This document shows positions 37,906-45,743 of a stretch of 64,000 nt of DNA, piece after piece. The first letter of the stretch is position 1; every line of letters starts with the position of its first letter. Both the position numbers and the translations under genes were made by a program. Source of the stretch: Geomonas oryzae (lineage in GTDB: Bacteria; Desulfobacterota; Desulfuromonadia; Geobacterales; Geobacteraceae); assembly GCF_004117875.1 (NCBI RefSeq), contig NZ_RAHW01000001.1, forward strand, positions 868,001 to 932,000, written 5' to 3'. The notes beneath the pieces were generated by a model. That model did no database searches, had not been told where the DNA came from, and saw only the letters and a program-made list of their open reading frames with translations.

Positions 37906-39735
37906 ATGTGCGGAATCGTTGGATTCACCGGCCACCAGGAGGCCACCTCCATCATCATTGAAGGGCTGAGAAAGCTCGAGTACCGTGGCTACGACTCGGC
38001 CGGTATCTGCACCATCAGCGATGGGAAGGCGAGCATCCGTCGCAGCGAAGGGAAGCTCTCCAACCTGGAGAAGCTCCTTGCGGCGAGCCCGGTCGTCGGT
38101 ACCGTCGGCATCGGGCACACCCGCTGGGCCACCCACGGTCGTCCTTCCGAGATCAACGCCCATCCGCACCAAGCCGGTCCTATCGTCGTGGTGCATAACG
38201 GCATCATCGAGAACTATCTGCAGCTGCGCGAGGAGCTGAAGGCGCAGGGGCACGTCTTCAAGAGCGAGACCGACACCGAGGTCATCGCGCACCTGATCGA
38301 CCAGTACATGAAAGGGGCGGGGGACTTCGAGAGCGCGGTGCGCCAGGCGCTGGGCGTTTTGCGCGGCGCCTACGCCATCTGCATCGTGAGCGAGAGCGAG
38401 CCCGACAAGCTGATCGCCGCGAAGCACGGCGCCCCCATGGTGGTGGGGCTTGGCGAAGGGGAGTTCTACATCGCCTCCGACATCCCGGCGATCCTCTCCC
38501 ACACCCGCTCCATGATCTTCATGGAGGACGGCGAGATGGCCGTCTTCAAGGGGGGGAGCGCCCGGTTCAGCAACGTGCAGGGGGACGCGCTGGAGAAGAC
38601 GCCGCGCCACATCGACTGGTCGCCGCACATGGCCGAGAAGGGTGGCTACAAGCACTTCATGCTCAAGGAGATCTTCGAGCAGCCCCGCGCCGTGCGCGAC
38701 ACCATCGCCGGCAGGCTCCGCGAAGAGCAGGGTGACGTCTACCTCGAGGACCTCTCCCTCAGCGACGAAAAGCTGAAAGACATCAACCGCATCTGCATCG
38801 TCGCCTGCGGCACTTCCTGGCACGCGGCGCTGGTCGGCAAGTTCCTCATCGAGGAGTACTGCCGCATACCGGTCGAGGTGGACATCGCCTCCGAGTTCCG
38901 TTACAGAAACCCTGTGGTGGACGACAACACCCTGGTGATGCTGATCTCCCAGTCCGGCGAAACCGCCGACACCCTGGCCGCCATGCGCGAGTCCAAGCGT
39001 CGCGGCGGCGCCTGCGTCGCCATCTGCAACGTGGTGGATTCCTCCATCGCCCGCGAGGCCGACGGCGTCATCTACACCCACGCCGGCCCCGAGATCGGCG
39101 TAGCCTCCACCAAGGCCTTCGTCACCCAGCTGATCGCGCTCTACCTCTTCACCATCCGCCTGGGGCGCGCCCGCGGCGCGATGGACGTGGAAAAGGGGAG
39201 AAAGCTCATCTCCGCCATCGTGCGCGTCCCCGCCCTCATGGAAGAGGCGCTCAAGCTGAACGAGCAGGTGGAAAAGGTGGCGCGGAACTACCTCTCAGCC
39301 CGCGACTTCCTGTACTTGGGGCGCGGCATGAACTACCCGATCGCCCTCGAAGGCGCCCTGAAGCTGAAGGAGATCTCCTACATCCACGCCGAGGGGTACG
39401 CGGCCGGCGAGATGAAGCACGGCCCCATCGCCCTCATCGACGAGCACATGCCCGTCGTCGTGCTGGTCCCCAAGGGGGCGACCTACGAGAAGGTCTTCTC
39501 CAACATGGAAGAGGTCATCGCCCGCGGCGGCCGCGTCATCGCGGTCTGCTCGAAGGGAGACGCCGAGGTGGCCGACAAGGTCGAGGTGGCGCTGGAGGTT
39601 CCGGAGGACGGCGAGGAAGTGATGCCGATCATCATCTCGATCCCGATGCAACTCCTCGCCTATCACGTCGCCGTCCTGAAGGGAACCGACGTCGATCAGC
39701 CGAGGAACCTGGCAAAGAGCGTCACAGTCGAGTAG
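37906..39735 (+). CDS. glmS: glutamine-fructose-6-phosphate aminotransferase
   Basis: First enzyme of hexosamine synthesis: glutamine plus fructose-6-phosphate to glucosamine-6-phosphate. The 609 residues begin [10 protein letters not shown], with Cys2 as the N-terminal nucleophile of the glutaminase domain; two SIS domains follow ([31 protein letters not shown], and the C-terminal [11 protein letters not shown]). A modest hairpin (GGGG-AACT-CCCC at 37860-37871) with a short T stretch sits between glmU and glmS and may attenuate. No ribozyme-like leader of the Gram-positive glmS type is present. Confidence 0.97.
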   Translation: MCGIVGFTGHQEATSIIIEGLRKLEYRGYDSAGICTISDGKASIRRSEGKLSNLEKLLAASPVVGTVGIGHTRWATHGRPSEINAHPHQAGPIVVVHNGIIENYLQLREELKAQGHVFKSETDTEVIAHLIDQYMKGAGDFESAVRQALGVLRGAYAICIVSESEPDKLIAAKHGAPMVVGLGEGEFYIASDIPAILSHTRSMIFMEDGEMAVFKGGSARFSNVQGDALEKTPRHIDWSPHMAEKGGYKHFMLKEIFEQPRAVRDTIAGRLREEQGDVYLEDLSLSDEKLKDINRICIVACGTSWHAALVGKFLIEEYCRIPVEVDIASEFRYRNPVVDDNTLVMLISQSGETADTLAAMRESKRRGGACVAICNVVDSSIAREADGVIYTHAGPEIGVASTKAFVTQLIALYLFTIRLGRARGAMDVEKGRKLISAIVRVPALMEEALKLNEQVEKVARNYLSARDFLYLGRGMNYPIALEGALKLKEISYIHAEGYAAGEMKHGPIALIDEHMPVVVLVPKGATYEKVFSNMEEVIARGGRVIAVCSKGDAEVADKVEVALEVPEDGEEVMPIIISIPMQLLAYHVAVLKGTDVDQPRNLAKSVTVE

Positions 39736-39834
39736 GGCAGGATCAGCTTGGGAAATTGCCAGGTAGGGTAAATGAGTTGTGGCCAGTTACTTTCTAAGTG
39801 AGGCCACTGCAGTTGCATTGAGCATGGCTGATTG

Positions 39835-39865
39835 GGGGAGATAGTTTACTGTCTCCCCCTTATTC
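39835..39865 (+). terminator. probable terminator after glmS
   Basis: GGGGGAGA and TCTCCCCC form a perfect 8-bp stem, followed by a short T-rich stretch (TTATTC). The T tract is weak. Confidence 0.6.
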
Positions 39866-39908
39866 AGTTAAGATGTCACGCTGAAACATGATCGGCAAGG
39901 GGGGGGGA

Positions 39909-40502
39909 ATGGGCAGACGCCCTAAAAATATCAGTGACAACGAGGACCTCCGCGAGAAGATCCTTAATTCCGCCTTGGTGCTTTTCACCACCAAAGGGTA
40001 TTTCAACACCTCTACTCAAGATATTCGCCGTGATGCGGATATCAGCATAGGTGCTGTCTATCACCACTTTTCAAGTAAAGAGGAAATAGCAAAAGTACTT
40101 TACAGCAACCTGCTTGAGAAAAGTACAAGCGCTTTTGAAGATATAATGAAGCGTCACGATACAGCTCATGACCGGTGCAAGGCCATCATGGCACTGCTCT
40201 TTGAGTTGACGGAGAGCAGGCCTGCAGAGATGGAGTTCATGCTCTACGCTAAACACCGTGAGTTCATCCCTTCGGCTACCCCCATCTGTTCTTCCAAACC
40301 TTTAACCATGATGCGTGAAATAGTCCAACTCGGCATCGCCAACAAAGAGATCAAAGACATGGAGCTCGTCATTGCCACCAGCTGTCTCTTTGGCGGCATG
40401 TTCCGCCTGATCAACCTGCGTCTGGACTGCACAATCGAAGGGCCTCTCTCCAAGCATCTCGATTCCGTCTGGGATAGCGCTTGGCACGGAGTTGCCCGCT
40501 AA
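39909..40502 (+). CDS. TetR-family transcriptional regulator
   Basis: A 197-residue one-component repressor. The N-terminal helix-turn-helix is clear: ILNSALVLFTTKGYFNTST followed by ISIGAVYHHFSSKEE. The C-terminal ligand-binding domain is helical and has no named motif. ATG 39909 is chosen since MGRRPKN is a normal TetR opening and a G-rich RBS lies directly before it; the in-frame ATG at 39888 is the alternative. It is followed by 422 bp with two identical inverted palindromes and then a cytochrome operon in the same direction, which marks it as the likely local regulator. The GC content is lower than that of glmUS. Confidence 0.9.
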   Translation: MGRRPKNISDNEDLREKILNSALVLFTTKGYFNTSTQDIRRDADISIGAVYHHFSSKEEIAKVLYSNLLEKSTSAFEDIMKRHDTAHDRCKAIMALLFELTESRPAEMEFMLYAKHREFIPSATPICSSKPLTMMREIVQLGIANKEIKDMELVIATSCLFGGMFRLINLRLDCTIEGPLSKHLDSVWDSAWHGVAR

Positions 40503-40575
40503 AAGCCTCCCCCCTCGTCAGCTGAAAAAAGCGCCGGCAACTTTTTTTGTTGTGTTTTTTTTACGGGTGCGGTAC

Positions 40576-40589
40576 AAACCGAGCGCTCG
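40576..40589 (+). promoter_or_regulatory. TetR operator-like site 1
   Basis: AAACCGAGCGCTCG, with the perfect palindromic core CGAGCGCTCG at 40580-40589. The same 14 bp occur inverted at 40786-40799. Confidence 0.65.
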
Positions 40590-40785
40590 TTCTTTATCTG
40601 CGGCCGACCCTTGAACGATCCGGAGTGGGAGCGGCAGGTACAAAACGGTATGGCAGTGCATGTTGACGCTGGCGGTCCAGATTAGCCTCGCTGACGCGTC
40701 ACGCTGAAGTTTTCTTGGGCTGCCGGCCTCAGACGGCCGCTTTTCCTGCGGCCACGTCGTCCCATCAGTTTATCCAGCTACAGAT

Positions 40786-40799
40786 CGAGCGCTCGGTTT
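40786..40799 (-). promoter_or_regulatory. TetR operator-like site 2
   Basis: CGAGCGCTCGGTTT on the plus strand, the exact reverse complement of site 1. The centres of the two sites are 206 bp apart, nearly a whole number of helical turns, which would allow looping. The site touches the -35 hexamer of the cytochrome promoter. Confidence 0.65.
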
Positions 40800-40924
40800 G
40801 TAGGGGCGCGGGCCGGTTCTGTATATAGTCACCGCGGTACCCCAAGGCGAGAAAGGAGACGGTTCGGAGTCTAAACGCATTCGGGAAAGGTCACACCCAA
40901 GTATTCAACAAAATGGAGGAGTAA

Positions 40925-42229
40925 ATGGGAAAGCTAAGCACGATCTTGATCACGATTCTTATGGGTTTTTCACTGTCAAACTGGGCGATTGCCAGCTCAG
41001 CAGGTGGGGAAGGCAATAAAAGCGTTCAGCCGAAATCATATGCCAATCAGCGGAATACCACCGGCTGTCTTGGCTGTCACGGCCAACTTGATTATCTGAG
41101 GTCTGTCGTAAAGGATGCCAAAGACGGCTACGGCCATCCGGTGTCGGCGGAAACCGTTGCCCAGGGTCTCTACGTCGCGCCGGAATTTGTCAACGATCGC
41201 ATTCACGGCAGGCAATCCTGCGAGTTTTGCCATGGCGGCGACCCTAAAGCCACCGACGCGAAAAAGGCGCATGCCGGCATGACGAAGAATCCTACCGCGG
41301 ACGGCGGGAAGAAATTGTGCGCATCCTGCCACCAAAAGACGGTCGACAACTTCCAGAACTCCATTCATTTCAAGATGTCAGGAGTGAAGGCCAAGCTGAC
41401 CGACCGCATGGGAAACACCCCCCACAAGGCGGATGTGGTCGGTAAGATCATGGCGGAAGATTGTCTCAACTGCCATGCGACCTGCGGCACCTGCCATGTG
41501 GGTCAGGCTCCGGTAGCTAATGCCGGACTTCAGAAGAACCACCGCTTCATACGTCGTCCCGACAACCTCCAGGTTTGCATCCCCTGCCATCACCTGGCCG
41601 GCGCCGGCTTCTTCACCCAGGAGAAAAACCTTCATGTCTCCGTAGGCATGGATTGCGTCTCATGCCACAACACGGCGCAGCAGTTCCATGGTCGGGGAGG
41701 TGCCGAGGAGCCCCAAGGTATGATGACGCCCGGCCTGATAGAAGCATCGTGTCACAACTGCCACCAGCAGGTCGATAAATCCAACGACGCCCACTCCATG
41801 CACACCGACTTTGTTTCTTGCCAGGCCTGTCACGGGACGGAATACGAGTCGTGCATTTCCTGCCACCGCCGCACTCCTGATGCCGAGCACATATTCAAAT
41901 TGGGCATGTTCAACGGCAAGGTCTACCCGTTCGTACACACTACCGGCAACATATCCGCGGATATGTTCGCCCATATGGACATCAAGTTGAACCAGAAGGA
42001 TCTGGAAGCCAAGCCGACCTGGGCCCCTTACCCGACGCATTTCCTTCAACTCACCCCCAAGCACAAGAAAGGGGCGGAAGTCATGTGCGAGAACTGTCAC
42101 GGCAATCCGGAACTGTTTCTTAAAGATGAAGACCTCACCTTCCCCAATCTGGAAAAAGGGTTCGTCATGAAAGCGCCAGCGGCATTGTCCGCCAAGGAAT
42201 TGGACAAGTACAAGAAAACGCGCAAATAA
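40925..42229 (+). CDS. periplasmic or outer-surface 11-heme c-type cytochrome
   Basis: A 434-residue exported cytochrome. Signal peptide about 1-23 (ending AIASS). Eleven CxxCH motifs: CLGCH, CEFCH, CASCH, CLNCH, CGTCH, CIPCH, CVSCH, CHNCH, CQACH, CISCH and CENCH. CLNCHATCGTCH places two hemes three residues apart, as in nitrite or hydroxylamine-type stacks and Geobacter Omc proteins. There is no lipobox. AATGGAGGAG precedes the ATG. It heads the accessory cluster under the TetR-type region; its electron partner is unknown, and the neighbouring OmpP1/FadL-like barrel may be related. Confidence 0.9.
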   Translation: MGKLSTILITILMGFSLSNWAIASSAGGEGNKSVQPKSYANQRNTTGCLGCHGQLDYLRSVVKDAKDGYGHPVSAETVAQGLYVAPEFVNDRIHGRQSCEFCHGGDPKATDAKKAHAGMTKNPTADGGKKLCASCHQKTVDNFQNSIHFKMSGVKAKLTDRMGNTPHKADVVGKIMAEDCLNCHATCGTCHVGQAPVANAGLQKNHRFIRRPDNLQVCIPCHHLAGAGFFTQEKNLHVSVGMDCVSCHNTAQQFHGRGGAEEPQGMMTPGLIEASCHNCHQQVDKSNDAHSMHTDFVSCQACHGTEYESCISCHRRTPDAEHIFKLGMFNGKVYPFVHTTGNISADMFAHMDIKLNQKDLEAKPTWAPYPTHFLQLTPKHKKGAEVMCENCHGNPELFLKDEDLTFPNLEKGFVMKAPAALSAKELDKYKKTRK

Positions 42230-42240
42230 GAGTCAGGAAA

Positions 42241-42284
42241 AGGCCGTCCCTATGAGAATCCCTCAGAGGGACGGCCTCATTTTT
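42241..42284 (+). terminator. terminator or attenuator between the cytochrome and porin genes
   Basis: AGGCCGTCCC and GGGACGGCCT form a perfect 10-bp stem with a 17-nt loop, followed by CATTTTTATC. It may reduce read-through into the next gene, which has its own strong RBS. Confidence 0.75.
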
Positions 42285-42308
42285 ATCACCAAACGAAGGA
42301 GCGAGCAC

Positions 42309-43565
42309 ATGCAACGAAGAACCCTGCTGGTGTTACTTATGCTGACCTCATTGCACATCCCAGTCACGGCGTTTGCCACCAACGGTGACAACCTGATCGC
42401 CGTCGGACCAATCGCCCGGAGCATGGGTGGGGTAGGCATTGCTGCCCCTCAGGACGTAATCAGCGCCACCTTTGCCAATCCCGCAGCAATCTGCACCGGG
42501 CCCTACTGCCCGAGTTCGGGGTTTGATTTTGCAGCCACACTCTTTGCTCCCAAAATTGACGGGAGGGTAACGATTGGTGGTTCAGGTCCCCTTGCCGGAA
42601 ATCACCAATCCCGCGCCGATGAAAAAACGTACCTCGTGCCGGCCTTCGGCATCTCCACTCCGATTACACCACGGCTTCGGATGGGACTTTCCGCCTATGG
42701 GGTGACCGGACTCGGAGTCGATCATCGCAACTCTGAGTTGTCTGGAGGAATGCTGGCGGCCGACTCCACTCAGTTGATGATACTCAAGGTAGCCCCGACG
42801 CTTGCCTGGCAGGTTACGGACAGGGTGTCGGTGGGTGGAGCCCTTCATATGGTGAATTCGCAGCTCGATCTGAATCAGGGGACGTCATCTTCATACGGTG
42901 TCGGCGGTCAGCTCGGGATCATCTTCAAACCGACGGATGCCGTGTCCCTCGGAGCGACCTACCAATCGGAGATGCACGGAACGAAGCACAAGAGCGTGTA
43001 CAACCTTGACGAAATGACCACCGGCAGCAAAGACCAAGACGACTTCACCCTCCAATCGCCGCAAACGATAGGTGTTGGCGCGGCCTGGAAGCCAGCTGGC
43101 AATCTCTTGCTCGAGGTGAACCTGAAATGGCTCAATTGGTCGGATGCAAAAGGGTATGACGTCCTGGGGTGGAATGACCAGTTGGTCTATGCGCTTGGAG
43201 TGCAATACAGCCCGTCTAACTCGCTTGCCTTGCGGGTTGGCTACAACTACGGAAAGAATCCGATCAAAGGGCGCTCCTTCAATGGCGACGGAATCGTGAA
43301 TGTCCAAGGGAAAGACGTTAACGCTTACGGGTTTGAAACGCTGCGCGTTATTGGGTTCCCCGCAATTGTCGAGCATCACGTCACCCTGGGTGCTGGGTAT
43401 AACCTTACCGAGTCAGTTGCCATCAACGTGGGCTACATGCACGCGTTTCAGACAAGCGTCAAATCTGACGGCACTTTGCCGTCCGCCTTTGGAGGAAACC
43501 CGGTAGAGCTGGAATCAAAACTGAGTGAAGATGCCGTCGACTTCTCACTAGCATGGCGGTTTTAA
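42309..43565 (+). CDS. OmpP1/FadL/TodX-family outer-membrane protein
   Basis: A 418-residue beta-barrel of the family that moves hydrophobic compounds (fatty acids, aromatic hydrocarbons) across the outer membrane. Signal peptide 1-23, then the family N-terminus GDNLIAVGPIARSMGGVGIA and TFANPAAI, repeated amphipathic strands, and a C-terminal aromatic Phe (SLAWRF). The start at 42252 is rejected because it lies inside the hairpin; ATG 42309 follows AAGGAG. It is not a typical Geobacter porin-cytochrome partner, but lies directly after an 11-heme cytochrome. Confidence 0.88.
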   Translation: MQRRTLLVLLMLTSLHIPVTAFATNGDNLIAVGPIARSMGGVGIAAPQDVISATFANPAAICTGPYCPSSGFDFAATLFAPKIDGRVTIGGSGPLAGNHQSRADEKTYLVPAFGISTPITPRLRMGLSAYGVTGLGVDHRNSELSGGMLAADSTQLMILKVAPTLAWQVTDRVSVGGALHMVNSQLDLNQGTSSSYGVGGQLGIIFKPTDAVSLGATYQSEMHGTKHKSVYNLDEMTTGSKDQDDFTLQSPQTIGVGAAWKPAGNLLLEVNLKWLNWSDAKGYDVLGWNDQLVYALGVQYSPSNSLALRVGYNYGKNPIKGRSFNGDGIVNVQGKDVNAYGFETLRVIGFPAIVEHHVTLGAGYNLTESVAINVGYMHAFQTSVKSDGTLPSAFGGNPVELESKLSEDAVDFSLAWRF

Positions 43566-43643
43566 GGGCCTAAGGTCAGGGACAAGCCGTGCATCCAATG
43601 GGAGCGGGCACTCTTGCCTGGAAACATTTACCGGAGTTGATTT

Positions 43644-44330
43644 ATGCATAGAGTCGTCTTTTGGGCGCTTTTAGCCCTAGGTATCCATACCCCCCCGGCT
43701 TTCGCCATGCCCTGTCATTGTTTTCCGACGCGGTCCTTTGACTCTGCAAAACCGGCGACTGCTGACCCCTACTTTTTGGCAACCACCCAAAACGCCTTCA
43801 TGGCGGTGCTATTCAGCCAGGAAAAGAAGGATATCGTTTTGACCAAACAGAAGCCGGGAGTCACCGCTGAAGGGGTGTGGGTCGCACACTGGCTTTCACT
43901 GAAGACCGGCAAGGAGTTCGGAGAATTGCTGAGAGCAAAGCGCGACAAGGGCTCTTGGCGCGGCGCTGCAGCCTCCCTGCATATCGACATGCGTAAGCTG
44001 CCACCAGAGTTCGCAGCGACCTTGAACAGAGGTGTCGACGAAGGGGTGCTTTCCAGCTTCATCGTCAATAGTTTGTTGGTTGAAAAGGTGCTAGTGAAGC
44101 ACGGGGACCTCGAGGCCCTGCGCGGGGACGGTGCCACCGACCAGGAGACGATCATCGTTTCGCTCCTGGCGCGCAAAACCGGCCAAAGCCCCGGTCAACT
44201 TTTTAGGAAGGTAAGAAAGGGTGAGGCGAGTTGGGGCGAATTGCTGCAGAAAGCGGGCATAGACGGTGGGAAGATGGTGGATGAAATACGTGCCTTGCTC
44301 ACAAGTGATGCACGAATGAAGCGTAATTGA
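43644..44330 (+). CDS. secreted protein with internal repeat, unknown function
   Basis: A 228-residue protein with a signal peptide (1-21, ending AFA). The mature part contains two copies of a roughly 35-residue motif: HWLSLKTGKEFGELLRAK...GSWRGAAASLHID and LLARKTGQSPGQLFRKV...ASWGELLQKAGID, with the common pattern KTG-x3-GxLxRxxRxGxxSWxxxxxxxxID. Two Cys (PCHC) near the mature N-terminus are not a heme motif. No catalytic motif is recognised. RBS CGGAG lies just upstream. The gene is in the accessory cluster between the barrel and DsrE-like genes. Confidence 0.7.
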   Translation: MHRVVFWALLALGIHTPPAFAMPCHCFPTRSFDSAKPATADPYFLATTQNAFMAVLFSQEKKDIVLTKQKPGVTAEGVWVAHWLSLKTGKEFGELLRAKRDKGSWRGAAASLHIDMRKLPPEFAATLNRGVDEGVLSSFIVNSLLVEKVLVKHGDLEALRGDGATDQETIIVSLLARKTGQSPGQLFRKVRKGEASWGELLQKAGIDGGKMVDEIRALLTSDARMKRN

Positions 44331-44399
44331 CGCCCTCAGGGCGCATCGCCGGGTATGCCAAGGGCTTTCTGCGGGGGAAACAAAAAAGGAGAATGGACG

Positions 44400-44909
44400 A
44401 TGATAAGAAGCGCAGCAAAAATAGTGATGATGGTGCTCTTTGTCTTTTTTACCATCACAACAGGCATGGATGCCTGGGCCGCACAAGCAACCGATGCCGC
44501 CGCACTCAAAGGGGTGAAACAGGGGAAGGGGATCTTTTTGATTAGCTTGGATAACCCACAGAAAACGGCACAATATCTGAAGATTATCGAAGGTACCCAC
44601 CAGAGCATGGCGGCCCAGAAAGTAAGGCCGGATTTCGTCATCGTATTTGTCGGCCCTACCGTTCGCTTTTTGACAACCAAACCGGATGACGAGTTGGGGG
44701 CGAAACAGCAGGAATCTCTTGCCTCGATCGCCGCTACCGTCAAAAGGCTTAAAAATATGGGGGTCAAGATGGAGATATGCCAAATAGCCACGAACTTCTT
44801 CAAGGTGTCCAACGACTCGTTGTTGCCGGAACTAAAGCTTGTCAACAACGGCTTTATATCGTTGATCGGGTATCAGGCCAAAGGATTTGGCCTCGTACCG
44901 GTCTTTTAG
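44400..44909 (+). CDS. exported DsrE/DsrF-like protein
   Basis: A 169-residue protein with a hydrophobic N-terminal signal (MIRSAAKIVMMVLFVFFTI, ending DAWA) and a compact alpha/beta domain that resembles DsrE-like folds (VRPDFVIVFVGPTVRFL; KNMGVKMEICQIATNFF; ending GLVPVF). One Cys in MEICQIA sits where sulfur-trafficking DsrE proteins have a reactive Cys. ATG 44400 follows AAAGGAG. A signal peptide on a DsrE fold is known for several sulfur-oxidiser-associated families. A role in sulfur or redox chemistry is inferred only. Confidence 0.7.
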   Translation: MIRSAAKIVMMVLFVFFTITTGMDAWAAQATDAAALKGVKQGKGIFLISLDNPQKTAQYLKIIEGTHQSMAAQKVRPDFVIVFVGPTVRFLTTKPDDELGAKQQESLASIAATVKRLKNMGVKMEICQIATNFFKVSNDSLLPELKLVNNGFISLIGYQAKGFGLVPVF

Positions 44910-45014
44910 CGGGGACGAGTGCGTTTGGTGGAAGAGCGCAAACTGTTTCGGTCGTGAATGTGGCGTTTCATTGGTCCACTCTCCCCCCGTATATGCTGTA
45001 AAAGGTGTGTAGGC

Positions 45015-45047
45015 ATGAGAGCGCCCCGGTATCCGGGGCGCTCTCAT
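45015..45047 (+). other. long perfect hairpin before the hemerythrin-like gene
   Basis: ATGAGAGCGCCCCGG and CCGGGGCGCTCTCAT form a perfect 15-bp stem with a 3-nt loop. There is no T tract, and AAAGGAGGAG of the next gene follows 3 nt after it. A simple terminator is unlikely; it may stabilise mRNA ends or control translation. Confidence 0.75.
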
Positions 45048-45068
45048 AGCAAAGGAGGAGCTCAAACT

Positions 45069-45482
45069 GTGAATTTGCAATCAACCCATGACGCCGTCAC
45101 GCACATGGATGGTTCTGACAGCAGATACATAAAGCTCATCAGTGTGGTTGACGGGATCATACGGGAGGTGGAACTTGGGCGTCTGGAAATGGTGGAACAA
45201 GAGCTTCAAGGCTTGCTCAAGAATTCTATTGAGCTGATGGAAGCTGAAAACTATTACATGTCGGGTCTGTGTTACGATGGGTATTTAGCCCACAGCTATG
45301 ATCATCTACGGTTATGCAGGAAGATAGGAACGCTCTGCTTCAAATGGCACCGTTGTCTTTGCAGCGTGGATGAACTGCTGAACCTTCGGAGTGGCCTGCA
45401 TGTACACTTTTCAAGATATGACCTGGCGCTGGAGCACTATCTTGTGACTGGTGAAGTTCCCTTGCAGGTGGCTGAGCGGTAG
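45069..45482 (+). CDS. hemerythrin-like protein with an incomplete diiron site
   Basis: A 137-residue four-helix-bundle-like protein of bacteriohemerythrin pattern. It keeps Glu60, HSYDH (His75, His79) and HFSRYD (His113, Asp118), which align to E58, H73, H77, H101 and D106 of classical hemerythrin. The other His ligands align to Tyr20 and Leu56, so one iron would lack its histidines. GTG 45069 is chosen with AAAGGAGGAG upstream; the frame to 44958 crosses the hairpin. Five Cys add an unusual note. It might bind one metal, heme or another ligand; O2 binding is not expected. Confidence 0.65.
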   Translation: MNLQSTHDAVTHMDGSDSRYIKLISVVDGIIREVELGRLEMVEQELQGLLKNSIELMEAENYYMSGLCYDGYLAHSYDHLRLCRKIGTLCFKWHRCLCSVDELLNLRSGLHVHFSRYDLALEHYLVTGEVPLQVAER

Positions 45483-45743
45483 CACTCAAGGCACCAGGCT
45501 GCTGTCGCCATCTGCGCTTCGCCGTTTCTCGTCCTGTTGGGGCTCGACTTCCTGCAGCAGCTTGACCTCTGTTCCAGAGGTAGTATTCTATCGGCTCGTT
45601 CACTCACTCTTTCAAATAGGGCGCAAGCTGGGCTGAAACGAGACCTTGCATACGCTGATCTTGGTGTGATGACATCCTGACGTAATGTGAACGGAGGGGG
45701 TGTGGCAGAGTCCGGACATGTCATAAAGAGGATAGTCGTCTCG

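Larger units (their letters stand above)
40503..40924 (+). promoter_or_regulatory. control region between the TetR gene and the 11-heme cytochrome gene
   Basis: 422 bp without a gene. It contains the two 14-bp operator-like copies described separately, a likely promoter at 40798-40827 (TTGTAG, 18-bp spacer, TATATA) and a leader of about 90 nt ending AATGGAGGAG before the cytochrome. The -35 hexamer overlaps the end of the second palindrome, as expected for a repressor site. Confidence 0.65.

Noticed and set aside
40828-40924. GEMM-type (c-di-GMP or cGAMP) riboswitch before the 11-heme cytochrome
   Set aside because: Such riboswitches precede some Geobacter cytochrome genes, but the conserved core was not found here or in the other leaders of the window.
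42252-42308. Start of the FadL-like gene at 42252
   Set aside because: It lies within the loop of a 10-bp hairpin and gives no signal peptide at the N-terminus; ATG 42309 has AAGGAG and a proper signal.
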